From positions 1-64,000 of the forward strand of contig CAJTPS010000015.1 of the NCBI GenBank assembly GCA_910578555.1: DNA of 64,000 nt. The letters are read 5' to 3'. Below the pieces are notes generated by a model. It saw only the letters and a list, made by a program, of their open reading frames with translations. It had not been told where the DNA came from and made no database searches. This document shows positions 1-10,047 of the stretch, piece after piece. Origin of the DNA: an uncultured Lachnospiraceae bacterium (GTDB lineage: Bacteria; Bacillota; Clostridia; Lachnospirales; Lachnospiraceae). Within the stretch, counting starts at the first letter, position 1; every line of letters starts with the position of its first letter. A program made the position numbers and the translations under genes.

Positions 1-24
1 GGAGCATTTTGTGTGCATCAGGAG

Positions 25-55
25 TGACAGTGAAGCCGAAGGCTGAACTGTTACA
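25..55. repeat. imperfect hairpin at left edge
   Basis: The arms GTGACAGTgaAGCC and GGCTgaACTGTTAC pair around a GAA loop with one G-T type mismatch. A T-run follows only about 12 bases later, so it may be the terminator of a gene lying left of the window or a dispersed hairpin. The function is not decided by the sequence. Confidence 0.3.
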
Positions 56-84
56 AAATAGAAATATTTTTTGCCTCCGGTTTA

Positions 85-113
85 TTGTAGGATAACAAAA
101 TCTATGTTATAAT
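85..113 (+). promoter_or_regulatory. sigma-A-type promoter for the GHKL/STAS-like gene
   Basis: A weak -35 TTGTAG (85-90) and a perfect -10 TATAAT (108-113) are separated by 17 bases. The start codon at 167 would give a leader of about 45 bases with the RBS AAGAGGTG. Confidence 0.55.
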
Positions 114-166
114 TAATAAAAAATATAGTATAAAAATTTGAATTTAAGTTTTGGCAAGAGGTGCTT

Positions 167-1291
167 ATGTCCTTTGATAGCAAAAAGAGAGAAGAAATCA
201 AAAAATATATTTTGTGGAAAATCTCAGCAGATGATAGGGACCTGCTTGCCAAAACGATGGACAGCTTCGGCATCTCGATTACTTCTGTAAAACGATATAT
301 GAAAGAGCTGACCGAATGCGAAGCAATTACGCCACAGGCTGACTGCGCATGTGGATATTGCCTGACAGAATATGTAGCCGAAGAGAACATTTCGTTAAGC
401 GGGAATCAGATGGAAGAGGATCGGCTGTATGCAGTATTAATTGAAGGAAATTTGAAAAGCTGTGATACAAATGCACTTCGAATCTGGCAGTATGTCTGTG
501 CTGAAATGCTGAATAATGCAATTGAACATTCGCGGGGCGGGAATATACATATTACAGTGAGCAGGAATGCGCTTTTCAGCAGAATTGTTTTTGCCGATGA
601 CGGAGTGGGTGTCTTTCAGACTTTAGTGGAGTATATGGCGGAACATGGTTGGAGCAATCCTTGTGCGGAGGATGCACTGATCGAACTATATAAAGGAAAG
701 TTTACAAGCGATGCAAGCAGGCATTCCGGAGAGGGAATTTTCTTTTCTTCAAAGGCGGTAGACGAATTTGCAATTTGGTCAGGGGCAAAGATATACAAAT
801 GTGGATATGGTAAAAATATTGATGTGACAGAACATCGGCTGTTAGCATATGTATCGCGCATAGAGAAGATTGGTACAGTAGTTATGATGACACTGGAAAA
901 TGAGACACCGAGAAGACTTTCAGAGGTATTTAATATGTATACCAGCGTAGAAGAAGGGTTTGTGCGCACAAGGATTCCTGTCAAGGAAGCATGTCTGACC
1001 GGAGAGCCTGTGGCCCGCTCGCAGGCAAGGCGGATCTGCAACCGGCTGGATGAGTTCAGGGAGATCATTCTGGATTTTGACAGAGTGGAAGTCATGGGTC
1101 AGGGCTTTGCGGATGAACTTTTCCGGGTGTATGCGCTGGCACATCCGCAGGTCACGTTATGTCCGATTAATATGATCTCAGAAGTGGAGCAGATGATCAG
1201 GCATGTCAGTCGGGGACAGGTACCGGAGAATGTGCGAATGAATACAAATCCCCTAAATTGTAGTCCTCCAAATCTCGACAAATCGTTGTAA
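167..1291 (+). CDS. HTH / GHKL ATPase / STAS-like (DUF4325) regulatory protein
   Basis: This 374-residue soluble protein appears to join three modules. Residues 1-65 look like a winged-helix or HTH segment with ITSVKRYMKEL as candidate recognition helix. Residues about 85-230 form a GHKL ATPase fold with an N-box EMLNNAIEHS (E113, N116, N117, H121), a VFADDGVG box and a GEGIFFSSK box. The end resembles the STAS-like DUF4325 domain, with GQGFADELFRV. The nucleotide-binding motifs are seen; the domain names follow from family knowledge. A plausible role is sensing or partner-switching control of a transcription target, as in anti-sigma ATPase/STAS pairs but within one chain. A GTG at 161 lies inside the RBS AAGAGGTG, so ATG 167 is preferred. 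It is followed 52 bases later by the MMPL gene. The DNA target is unknown. Confidence 0.75.
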   Translation: MSFDSKKREEIKKYILWKISADDRDLLAKTMDSFGISITSVKRYMKELTECEAITPQADCACGYCLTEYVAEENISLSGNQMEEDRLYAVLIEGNLKSCDTNALRIWQYVCAEMLNNAIEHSRGGNIHITVSRNALFSRIVFADDGVGVFQTLVEYMAEHGWSNPCAEDALIELYKGKFTSDASRHSGEGIFFSSKAVDEFAIWSGAKIYKCGYGKNIDVTEHRLLAYVSRIEKIGTVVMMTLENETPRRLSEVFNMYTSVEEGFVRTRIPVKEACLTGEPVARSQARRICNRLDEFREIILDFDRVEVMGQGFADELFRVYALAHPQVTLCPINMISEVEQMIRHVSRGQVPENVRMNTNPLNCSPPNLDKSL

Positions 1292-1343
1292 AAGGTTTGA
1301 GCGAATGCTATAATTTCCATCGAACAGTGTAGGAGGCGCTTGT

Positions 1344-3851
1344 ATGATGGATAACGAATTAAATACAAAAAAGAACAGTAATCAGGCGATGGTGAAGATA
1401 TGCGGGTTTATTGTGGATAAGAGAAATCTCTTTTTCCTGCTCTTCGGTCTCCTGATTATTTTTTCTGCCATATCGAGGAACTGGGTTCAGGTGGAGAATT
1501 CCATGGCACATTATCTGCCGGGGACAACGGAGACGAAGCAGGGGCTGGACCTGATGGAAGAGGAGTTTATTACATACGGAACCTGCAACGTCATGCTGGC
1601 GAATGTGTCTTATGAGCAGGCGGAGAGGATCTGCGAACGTCTGGAACAGTCGCCGGGCGTCTTTTCCATTGATTTCGACGATACGCAAGATCATTACACG
1701 AATGGCTCTGCTTATTACAATGTGACATTCGATTATGATGAAAAGGATGACGCGTGTCTGGAAGCTCTGAATGAACTGAAGGAGAAACTGGCGGGCTATG
1801 ATTATTATCTGACCACCGGACTGGGAGATACGCAGTCGGAGTTAATCGGACAGGAGATGAATACGATCACTGTGCTGGTTGCCATTATCGTGGTGTCGGT
1901 GCTGCTGCTGACGACGCAGGCCTATGCGGAGATCCCGGTGCTGTTAATTACATTCCTGTCGGCGGCAATCTTGAATATGGGCACAAATTTCCTGCTGGGT
2001 ACGATCTCATTTGTATCCGATTCCGTTACGATTGTGCTGCAGCTTGCCTTATCTGTGGACTATGCGGTTATCCTGCTGAACAGATATAAAGAAGAACATG
2101 CTTCGCTTCCGGCCAGAGAGGCGGTCATTATCGCGCTCAGCAAGGCGATCCCGGAGATCGCGGGCAGTTCGCTGACAACGATCGGCGGTCTGATTGCCAT
2201 GACTTTCATGCAGTATAAGATGGGTCCGGATATGGGCGTTGTGCTGATCAAGGCGATTCTGCTCAGCCTGTGCGCGGTATTCCTGCTGATGCCGGGTGTC
2301 ATTATGCTGTTTTCTAATCTGATGGAAAAGACGAAGCATAAGAATTTTATTCCGGAAATACCGCTCGTGGGTAAATTTGCTTATTTGTCAAGATATATCG
2401 TGGCGCCGCTTTTTATTGTTGTAATTGCTGTTGCCTACAAGATTTCAGGTAACTGTCCTTATGTATTCGGCTACAGCACGGTGACGCCGCCCTTGCAGAA
2501 CAGTGTGCAGAAAGCGGAGGAGATGCAGGGTGAGAACTTTGGTGAGTCCAATATGGTAGCGCTGCTCGTCCCGGCGGGAAGCTATGAGAATGAAAAAGCG
2601 CTGCTGCGGGATCTGGATGCATGTCCGGAGGTGGATTACACGATGGGGCTTGCCAATATCGAGGCGATGGACGGTTACAACCTGACGGATAAGCTGACGC
2701 CCAGGCAGTTCTCGGAACTGATCGACCTGGATTATGAGGTGGCGGAACTGATTTATGCGGCGTATGCCGTGAATGATGAAGACTACGCGAAGGTGGTCAA
2801 CGGGCTGTCCGACTATCAGGTGCCTTTGATCGAGATGTTTATGTTTGTATACGACGAGGTGGAGGAGGGCTATGTCACGCTGGAGGACGATCTGCAGGAG
2901 ACATTGGATGACGCCTACAAGCAGATGAACTTCGCGAAGAACCAGCTGCAGGGGGAGAATTACAGCCGTATGCTCGTTTATCTCACACTGCCGGAGGAGA
3001 GCGGGGAGACTTTTGCTTTTCTGGATAAAATGCATGAGATCGCCGGCAGATATTACAGCGGCAAGGTGCTTGTCTGCGGTGAGTCGGTCAGTCAGTATGA
3101 CCTGCAGAAGACTTTTTCCAGAGATAATATTGTAGTAAATGTGGTGTCCATCCTTGTGGTGCTGGTGGTACTCCTGTTTACCTTTAAATCAGCGGGTATG
3201 CCGGTGCTTCTGATCGCTGTCATTCAGGGAAGTATCTGGATTAACTTCTCTGTTCCTGCGCTGCAGCAGGATAACCTGTTCTTCATGGGCTATCTGATCG
3301 TCAGCTCGATCCAGATGGGTGCCAATATTGACTATGCGATTGTGATTGCCAGCCGTTATACGGAACTGCGTAAGGAGTCGGGCAGAAAGCAGTCGATTAT
3401 AGACACGATGAACCAGTCATTCCCGACGATCGTTACTTCGGGGACGATGCTTGCGATATCGGGTATACTGATCGGGAAGATGACATCGGATGTGGCGATC
3501 TTCGGAATCGGTAAATGTCTGGGGCGCGGGACGCTGATTTCTATTTTCATTACGATGTTTGTACTGCCGCAGATCCTGCTGGTAGGCGATAAGATCATAG
3601 AGAAGACGGCATTTGTCATGAACATGCCGATCCGCACGAAGAATGTATCGGGTCTGATGAAAGTGGACGGTCTGGTGCGCGGACGGATCGAGGGTACGGT
3701 AACCGGTACGATGAAGGCGATCGTCAGGGGAAATGTGAGCGCCTATGTAGAGGCCGGAGACGTGACGGAACTTACGGAGGAAGAATATAAGAAGCTTACC
3801 GGTATGGTGGCGGATGAGATAGAGAGCAGGGAGGTGAGGACGAATGCGTAG
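1344..3851 (+). CDS. RND/MMPL-family transporter
   Basis: This 835-residue polytopic protein has the two-fold RND/MMPL layout: one N-terminal membrane helix (about 30-50), a roughly 120-residue extracytoplasmic domain, five helices, a second extracytoplasmic domain (about 370-590) and a second set of helices. Each half carries the Asp-Tyr pair used as proton relay in MmpL proteins, SVDYAVILLNRY (D239-Y240) and NIDYAIVIASRY (D663-Y664). By family it should be a proton-driven exporter of a lipid, glycolipid or hydrophobic product at the cytoplasmic membrane. The start follows AGGAGG by 7 bases. It overlaps the next gene by 8 bases, so the two are translationally coupled. The C-terminal 70 residues (VDGLVRGRIEGTVTGTMKAI and following) are a cytosolic tail. 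The substrate cannot be read from the sequence. Confidence 0.88.
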   Translation: MMDNELNTKKNSNQAMVKICGFIVDKRNLFFLLFGLLIIFSAISRNWVQVENSMAHYLPGTTETKQGLDLMEEEFITYGTCNVMLANVSYEQAERICERLEQSPGVFSIDFDDTQDHYTNGSAYYNVTFDYDEKDDACLEALNELKEKLAGYDYYLTTGLGDTQSELIGQEMNTITVLVAIIVVSVLLLTTQAYAEIPVLLITFLSAAILNMGTNFLLGTISFVSDSVTIVLQLALSVDYAVILLNRYKEEHASLPAREAVIIALSKAIPEIAGSSLTTIGGLIAMTFMQYKMGPDMGVVLIKAILLSLCAVFLLMPGVIMLFSNLMEKTKHKNFIPEIPLVGKFAYLSRYIVAPLFIVVIAVAYKISGNCPYVFGYSTVTPPLQNSVQKAEEMQGENFGESNMVALLVPAGSYENEKALLRDLDACPEVDYTMGLANIEAMDGYNLTDKLTPRQFSELIDLDYEVAELIYAAYAVNDEDYAKVVNGLSDYQVPLIEMFMFVYDEVEEGYVTLEDDLQETLDDAYKQMNFAKNQLQGENYSRMLVYLTLPEESGETFAFLDKMHEIAGRYYSGKVLVCGESVSQYDLQKTFSRDNIVVNVVSILVVLVVLLFTFKSAGMPVLLIAVIQGSIWINFSVPALQQDNLFFMGYLIVSSIQMGANIDYAIVIASRYTELRKESGRKQSIIDTMNQSFPTIVTSGTMLAISGILIGKMTSDVAIFGIGKCLGRGTLISIFITMFVLPQILLVGDKIIEKTAFVMNMPIRTKNVSGLMKVDGLVRGRIEGTVTGTMKAIVRGNVSAYVEAGDVTELTEEEYKKLTGMVADEIESREVRTNA

Positions 3852-6800
3852 GAGAAATGCGTTATCATCTCTTTTGAAGAGACTGCGGTCCGGACAAAAG
3901 CGGAGATTGCATATCAGAGGCGGAAAAAGAGCGCTTGCGCTGGCATTGGCAGCGCTGCTTGCGGTATCGTCTTCGACGGAGGTTTTTGCTGTGGAAGCCG
4001 GTGAGAGTACGGCGGCAGAGGGGCAGAGGACAGCGGAACGTACAGCAGATAAACAGGCATCAGGAAGTGCTGACAGCGGTAAAACGACGGCGGATACGGG
4101 AGATTCCGCAGATGGCAGCGCCGCCGGGATCATCAGCGTGGAGGAGGCGAACGAAACGCTGCAGTCCTACGATGACGAGGAGACGGTATGGGAAGAGATC
4201 TACATAGATTCCGTGGAAGGGCTGAAGGCTTTTGCACGGAAATGTCGGCTGGATACATGGTCGCAGAACAAGAAGGTTTATTTGCAGGATGATCTCAACC
4301 TGTCGGGCAGTGAGTTTATATCCATACCGACTTTCGGCGGTTACTTCGACGGGCAGGGGCATACAATCAGCGGTCTGACGATCAGGGACTGTGTATCCTA
4401 TACGGGACTGTTCTGCTATACCCAGAAGACAGCCGTCATAGTGAATCTGAATGTTCAGGGGGCAGTGCGCCCTGAGGGCAAACAGATGGTGGTCGGCGGC
4501 ATTGTCGGAGACAACAGCGGCATCATTATGAATTGTACCTATGAGGGCATTGTCGAGGGCAATGATTATGTCGGCGGCATCGCGGGATTTAATGAGATCA
4601 GCGGTATTCTGATGGATTGCGGGAACAGCGGCACGGTTACGGGGGCGCATTATACGGGCGGCATTGCGGGCGAGAATACCGGTAATATCGTAGGCTGTGT
4701 GAATACGGCACAGATCAATACTTCCAATGAAGATGAGGCGAAATCACTGGAGGACATTAATCTTGCACAGTACACGTCCGGATTCTTAGACAGCGGTGAC
4801 GGCGGCGAATCCGATAAGGAGGCAGCAATCATCAGCAATACGATCGATTCCGGTGGTATTGCAGGGCTTTCGACGGGCATCATACAGTTTTGCTCTAACA
4901 GCGGCGAGGTCGGCTACGAGCATGTGGGATATAATATCGGCGGCATTGCGGGAAGACAGTCGGGATATCTGTACGCATGTGAGAATACGGGAAACATATA
5001 CGGTCGTAAGGACGTAGGCGGTATTGCCGGACAGACGGAGCCGTATATTGCGGTGGATCTTTCGGAGGATATCGCATACCAGCTTATGGATAATATTGAT
5101 AAAATGCATGATCTGACCGGACAGATGTTAGACGATGCCGGAGCGGAGTCAGACACGGTGTCCGCGCGGCTTGGCATCGTGCAGGATTTCGTGGATAAGG
5201 CGTTAGAGGATACGTCTTTTCTGGCGGACAGGACAGTGGGCTGGACGGATGAGATGATCGGATCTGTCAATGAGGCGGTAAACCGTCTGGATTATATTAT
5301 GGACGAATCCGCGAAGGAAGACGGTGTGATCGACCATACCCATGAGGCGGCCGGTAACGTGAAAGATGCCGCCGATAAGCTGACCGGTATGGTGGATTCG
5401 CTGGACATCTACCAGTACATGACGCCGGCGGAGAGGGAACGCTATGATCATGCAAAGAAGAGCATGGAGGAGGCCGCGAAGAAGCATGCCGAGGATTATG
5501 CCGAGGCAATGGATGCATATGACAATTATTATATTGACCGCGTCCGCTCCACGGAAGACAAGTATAAGCAGGCAGATCAGGCCAATGAGAATGATCTGAA
5601 ACCGCGGTTTGAAAGCGGTGTGGACAGCGGATGGTCATGGAGTGGAGACCGGACATATAAGGACTATTTCGGTGTGACAGGATGGGTACACCATAATCCC
5701 GATACGGGGGAAGAGCGGGAGTTCCCGCAGTCGGAGGGCGATCTGGGGACGCTGGATCATGATCTGTTGGAGGACGCTGCGAAGCAGAAGGCGATTGATA
5801 TCGCGAAAGTGGAGAAGGATGCTTCCGATTATGCGGATGAACAGTACAGCGGCGGTGATATCACCAAAGACTATGACCGGGATATGCGGGAATATCTGCA
5901 GACGATGTCGGATATCGTGGCGGCGCATCAGGACGAGATGACGGAGGATGCCGCGAACCAGCTTAAGGGCGCGCTTGGAGATGTAAAAGATGCGTCCGGC
6001 AATATGCAGTCTGCCGGCAGTGAGGCAAAGCATATGCTGGATACGTTAAACGGTATGCCGGATATCGCGCTACCGCAGCTGGGCGGGGATTACCGGTCCA
6101 GAACCAACAGTCTGACAGCCAATCTGCAGGGGCTGTCCGAGAATATGGGACGCCTGAATGATGAGATGTCCTCGACAAACGATGTATTGATCGATGACCT
6201 GTCAGGCATCAATGATCAGTTCAGCACGATCATGCGGCTTTATACGGATGCGATCGACGGCGTTCTGGACATGGATTACTCTAATGTATATGAGGACACT
6301 TCGCAGGAAAATGCCGAGACCAGCACGGATGCGACGATCGCGGACTGCAGGAATAAGGGTCTCGTACAGGGAGATATTAATGTGTCCGGGATAGCCGGAA
6401 CCATGGCAATCGAATATGATTTTGATCTGGAAGGCGATGTTACGGGCATTGAAAACGCAAAGATGAATTCTACGCTGCTGACCAGGTGCGTGCAGCGGGG
6501 AAATGTCAATCTGGGCAGAATCGTGGCGCATAAGAGCTATGCCGGCGGCATAGCCGGTCTGCAGGAGATGGGCACGATCCTGCGCTGTGAGAATTACGGC
6601 AGGATCGAGAGCAGTACAGGCAATTACACGGGCGGCGTGGCAGGACAGTCCGTATCACACATTAAGAACAGTTATGCAAAATGTACCGTGTCCGGTAAGG
6701 AGTATGTGGCAGGAATAGCCGGTTCCGGTTCCAGCATCGAGAACTGTTGTGCAATTGTACGGATTCAGGAGGCGGATGCGTTTTCTGGTGCGATCGCGGG

Positions 6801-7710
6801 GGAGACGGACAGTAATGGTGACGTGACGAATAACTGCTTCGTGTCGGAGGAGATCGCGGGTATAGACCGGATCAGCTACAGCGGGAAAGCGGAGCCGGTC
6901 GGATATCAGGATATGCTGAAGATCGAAGGGATTCCGGATAAATTTCGCATGATGACGATCTCTTTCTATGCGGACGGCGAGGAGGTCAAGACCGTGGAGT
7001 GTCCTTACGGCGGAAGCGTGCCGATGGACCTGTATCCGGAGATACCGGCGAAACCGGGCTTCTATGCGGACTGGGATATCAAAGACTTGGATAACGTTCT
7101 GTATGATGAGGATGTGACGGCAGAGTATGTGCGGTATCTGACGACGCTTGCATCGGAGCAGACAAGACCGAATGCGCAGTCTGTCATTCTGGCGGACGGT
7201 ATGTTCCGGCAGGAAGATATGCTGGAGGTGACAGGAGGCGGGGGCTCCGAAGGAGGAACTATAAGCGGTGCTGCGGCTGTAAGTGACGGGCAGACGGGCA
7301 CGGCGGCAGAAGGACTGCCCGGAGAAGCGGTGGAACTTTGGACGGTAAAGATCCCCGGGGACGTTGTGGCGCGGTGGAGGCTGAAAGGGTCTTCGGAAGT
7401 GAGGGAGACACACACGCTGCGTTATCAGGCGCCGGAGGGACAGACGGAAGGCGTGAGCATCTACGTGAAGCAGGGCGGCGAATGGCGGCAGGCGGATACG
7501 GAGCTTATGGGCATATACCACCTGTTTGACGTGGATACAGCAGAGGACGCGGATATACAGATTGCCGTGTGTATTCACGAGAAAGGACTCGGGGATTATC
7601 TGGTCTACATCATTCCAGCAGCAGTTGTTGTGCTGGTGATTCTTATACTGGTGATCTGGAAGAAGAGAAAGAAGAGGAAAGCGGAGCGTAAAGAAGCGGA
7701 GACTGCCTGA
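3844..7710 (+). CDS. large GLUG-repeat surface protein with C-terminal membrane anchor
   Basis: This 1288-residue protein starts with a basic segment and a hydrophobic signal sequence (about 27-50, cleavage probably after FA). Residues about 150-400 and 790-1000 hold GLUG-type repeats (units such as VGGIVGDNSGIIMNCTYEG and YTGGIAGENTGNIVGCVNTA), which usually build beta-solenoids. Between them, about 405-780, lies a long helical, Asp/Ala/Glu-rich region likely to be coiled coil. A membrane helix (LVYIIPAAVVVLVILILVIW) and a KKRKKRK stop-transfer end the chain, so it is held by the membrane and not by sortase. It begins inside the end of the MMPL gene. The pair therefore likely acts together, the surface protein either being served by the exporter or extending it across the wall. 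The partner role is inference; the stop codon sits within a terminator hairpin. Confidence 0.8.
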   Translation: MRRRNALSSLLKRLRSGQKRRLHIRGGKRALALALAALLAVSSSTEVFAVEAGESTAAEGQRTAERTADKQASGSADSGKTTADTGDSADGSAAGIISVEEANETLQSYDDEETVWEEIYIDSVEGLKAFARKCRLDTWSQNKKVYLQDDLNLSGSEFISIPTFGGYFDGQGHTISGLTIRDCVSYTGLFCYTQKTAVIVNLNVQGAVRPEGKQMVVGGIVGDNSGIIMNCTYEGIVEGNDYVGGIAGFNEISGILMDCGNSGTVTGAHYTGGIAGENTGNIVGCVNTAQINTSNEDEAKSLEDINLAQYTSGFLDSGDGGESDKEAAIISNTIDSGGIAGLSTGIIQFCSNSGEVGYEHVGYNIGGIAGRQSGYLYACENTGNIYGRKDVGGIAGQTEPYIAVDLSEDIAYQLMDNIDKMHDLTGQMLDDAGAESDTVSARLGIVQDFVDKALEDTSFLADRTVGWTDEMIGSVNEAVNRLDYIMDESAKEDGVIDHTHEAAGNVKDAADKLTGMVDSLDIYQYMTPAERERYDHAKKSMEEAAKKHAEDYAEAMDAYDNYYIDRVRSTEDKYKQADQANENDLKPRFESGVDSGWSWSGDRTYKDYFGVTGWVHHNPDTGEEREFPQSEGDLGTLDHDLLEDAAKQKAIDIAKVEKDASDYADEQYSGGDITKDYDRDMREYLQTMSDIVAAHQDEMTEDAANQLKGALGDVKDASGNMQSAGSEAKHMLDTLNGMPDIALPQLGGDYRSRTNSLTANLQGLSENMGRLNDEMSSTNDVLIDDLSGINDQFSTIMRLYTDAIDGVLDMDYSNVYEDTSQENAETSTDATIADCRNKGLVQGDINVSGIAGTMAIEYDFDLEGDVTGIENAKMNSTLLTRCVQRGNVNLGRIVAHKSYAGGIAGLQEMGTILRCENYGRIESSTGNYTGGVAGQSVSHIKNSYAKCTVSGKEYVAGIAGSGSSIENCCAIVRIQEADAFSGAIAGETDSNGDVTNNCFVSEEIAGIDRISYSGKAEPVGYQDMLKIEGIPDKFRMMTISFYADGEEVKTVECPYGGSVPMDLYPEIPAKPGFYADWDIKDLDNVLYDEDVTAEYVRYLTTLASEQTRPNAQSVILADGMFRQEDMLEVTGGGGSEGGTISGAAAVSDGQTGTAAEGLPGEAVELWTVKIPGDVVARWRLKGSSEVRETHTLRYQAPEGQTEGVSIYVKQGGEWRQADTELMGIYHLFDVDTAEDADIQIAVCIHEKGLGDYLVYIIPAAVVVLVILILVIWKKRKKRKAERKEAETA

Positions 7711-7730
7711 AAAGGAGCGGTCTCCGCTTT
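7696..7730 (+). terminator. intrinsic terminator between convergent genes
   Basis: The arms GCGGAGAC (7696-7703) and GTCTCCGC (7720-7727) are followed by TTT. The stop codon of the GLUG gene (7708-7710) lies in the loop. It separates the plus-strand pair from the end of the minus-strand antiporter operon at 7735. Confidence 0.6.
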
Positions 7731-7734
7731 CGCC

Positions 7735-9981
7735 TTAGAATATTCCCATAATAAACAGGTATCCGATCATCGCGAGCAGCCCGATACAGAACAGCAGCAG
7801 CCCGAAGGACATACTGCGCGCAATCAGCGTGCGGTTCTCGGCCCACTCTTCATGGAGCAGGGCAAACTTATGATCGTAGTCTACGGCCGCCGGTTTCTTC
7901 CGGCGGAATGTCTTATTGCCAAATCGCTGGAAACAATCCGCGATGCATGCCAGCATATGCGTAAGCGGCGTGCCCTCCGGAAGTTCATGCGGCAATTTGC
8001 TGTCACGATATATTGTTTTACGAAGAAGCACAACGATCCCGTCCACAACACTGTCCAGTACACGGCAGATCAGGCCGGACAGGAAGGGCAGAACTTTAAG
8101 CAGCACGGGGCGGTAGACCAGATTCTCCAGATCTAAGCGGCCGGGCCAGCGGTCAACGTATTCTTTGGCCGTTTTCTTCCTGCGTACGATAAAGGCTGCC
8201 GAGCCTGCAGCAGAACGGGCTGCAACGTCATAACTGTCACGCATCTTACTGGAATTCGAAACGGGTTTCATCATCCACAGTCTTACAATCACAAAGTAGA
8301 CAAGGACGCCGATTATAAGCGAGATCATGGCGCCCTGCAGGTTTGCAGGAGAGAAGTAGGCAACGGGTTCTTCCGCGCCGGTTTGTGCCGCAGGCAGGAG
8401 CGTGAGTATTCTGTCGCTTACAGGCAGCAGGAATTCCTGACCCATGTCCGCCAGGCGATCTGTTACGATGTGTGGCAGGAAACCCATGACGGGCAGCAGT
8501 GTTGCGCTTGCCGTCAGAGCAGCCGCGCTGATTTTATTCATATACCGGCCCTTTAACGCGTCAAACCCGGCCTGTACTGACGCGTCTTTATTTTTTTCTA
8601 CAAAGAGAGCAACATAGAGCTTCGTCATATAGGCGACTGTCAGTCCGCCGCTGATCAGGAAAGCCCATTCTACGGCACGCAGTGTCCCCGTACCGGGCAT
8701 ACTGCAAGACATCCCTTCACGGACAAGCTTTGTGTATTCGACGATGCTCTCGTGGATCAGCGTTTTGCTGATATAGCCGTTCCAGAGCGGCACACCGCCG
8801 ATGCCGAGGGCGCCCATGAGGAAGATATAGTTGAGCAGCGGTTTCCGGCGCCCGAATCCGCGGACAGCGTTTAAGTCCAGCTTGTGCACATTCATAAAGA
8901 CCACGCCTGCCGCCATGAAGAGCGCCAGTTTGATCAGCGAGTGGTTTACCATGTGGAGCAGACTGCCGCGGACGGCGGAGAGATTGTCTTCACCGAGCAG
9001 TCCGGACATGCCGACACCCACGAGAATAAAACCGATCTGGGAGACGGAGGAACAGGCGAGCGTCCGCTTTAAGTCGATAGAGAAAAGCGCCAGTACCGCG
9101 CCGATCACCATGGTGCATACGCCGAGAAGCAGAATAAGGCAGCCCCATCTGTCAATGCCTAAGAAGATATAGGCGGTCAGGATCAGGATGCCGTACATAC
9201 CTGCTTTCGTCAGGATACCGGACAGCAGGGCTGACGCGGGAGCAGGCGCTACGGGATGGGCTTTTGGCAGCCAGATATGGAGCGGGAATGCGCCGGCCTT
9301 GGCGCCGAAGCCGAATAACAGACACAGACCGGCGATCCAGATCTGCGTGTGGGCCGTAGACCGGGAACTGAGCGCACCGCATATGGTGTATGCACCTATG
9401 AGGTCATCGAAGAACAGGGTTCCCGTCACATCGTATAACAGGAAGATACCCATCAGCATGACCAGACCGCCGATGACCGCCACGGCAAGATAGGTCGCGG
9501 CCGCACGCAGGGATTCCTTCTTTTCATCATGCGCCACCCACACATAAGAGGTGAAGGACATGATTTCAAAGAAGATAAAGGTCGTGTAGAAATCAGCGGA
9601 GAGAAGGACGCCCTGTGTTGCGCCGAGGGTGAGCAGCAGGAACAGATAATACCGGTTACGGTTGCGGTAATGCGTGAGATATTCCTTCGTAAAAAGTGTG
9701 CTCATAAACCACATAAATGCTGCGATGGTGCAGTACAGCGCGCGGAAGCCGTCCAGCGTAAAATGCAGACCCATACCGCAGACATAGGGAATTTCCACTA
9801 TGCTTTCCGCTGTACTGTCCGCATATGTCTGCACGCACAGATATAGGGCAATTGCAAAAGTAACACCTGTTATCACATCTGCAAAATAACTGCGTGCACT
9901 TTTCTGATACCGCCCGATCATGTAACCGATGACCGACGCTGCCATCGGCAGAAATACAAGAGAACATATGAGTATCTGCAT
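7735..9981 (-). CDS. NuoL/MrpA-like proton-conducting membrane subunit
   Basis: This is the last gene of the antiporter-like operon. The 748-residue protein has the multi-helix fold of complex I NuoL/ND5 and MrpA N-terminal domains. The signature residues are present: the TM5 glutamate in TTFIFFEIMSF (about residue 138), TM7 lysine and motif GAKAGAFPLHIWLPKAHP, the TM8 lysine in SGILTKAGMY, HMVNHSLIKLALF, and a late lysine in NGYISKTLIHES. These form the proton path in the family. The C-terminal 200 residues are an added stretch with a helix around 560-580 and one at the end. Start has GGAGG 7 bases upstream. It is separated from the preceding operon gene by 179 bases full of hairpins, so its level may differ from the rest. 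It lacks the DUF4040/MbhE part of a full MrpA, which is supplied by separate genes here. Confidence 0.85.
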   Translation of the reverse strand: MQILICSLVFLPMAASVIGYMIGRYQKSARSYFADVITGVTFAIALYLCVQTYADSTAESIVEIPYVCGMGLHFTLDGFRALYCTIAAFMWFMSTLFTKEYLTHYRNRNRYYLFLLLTLGATQGVLLSADFYTTFIFFEIMSFTSYVWVAHDEKKESLRAAATYLAVAVIGGLVMLMGIFLLYDVTGTLFFDDLIGAYTICGALSSRSTAHTQIWIAGLCLLFGFGAKAGAFPLHIWLPKAHPVAPAPASALLSGILTKAGMYGILILTAYIFLGIDRWGCLILLLGVCTMVIGAVLALFSIDLKRTLACSSVSQIGFILVGVGMSGLLGEDNLSAVRGSLLHMVNHSLIKLALFMAAGVVFMNVHKLDLNAVRGFGRRKPLLNYIFLMGALGIGGVPLWNGYISKTLIHESIVEYTKLVREGMSCSMPGTGTLRAVEWAFLISGGLTVAYMTKLYVALFVEKNKDASVQAGFDALKGRYMNKISAAALTASATLLPVMGFLPHIVTDRLADMGQEFLLPVSDRILTLLPAAQTGAEEPVAYFSPANLQGAMISLIIGVLVYFVIVRLWMMKPVSNSSKMRDSYDVAARSAAGSAAFIVRRKKTAKEYVDRWPGRLDLENLVYRPVLLKVLPFLSGLICRVLDSVVDGIVVLLRKTIYRDSKLPHELPEGTPLTHMLACIADCFQRFGNKTFRRKKPAAVDYDHKFALLHEEWAENRTLIARSMSFGLLLFCIGLLAMIGYLFIMGIF

Positions 9982-10047
9982 AATAATCCTCCATGCCGCA
10001 GCCCGGCTGCGACTTATACATTCTATAAGAAATTGCTTCGGTTATCC

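Noticed and set aside
6655..7578. Minus-strand 307-codon frame inside the GLUG gene
   Set aside because: Arg/His-rich antisense shadow without RBS or domain; the plus-strand gene has signal peptide, repeats and anchor.
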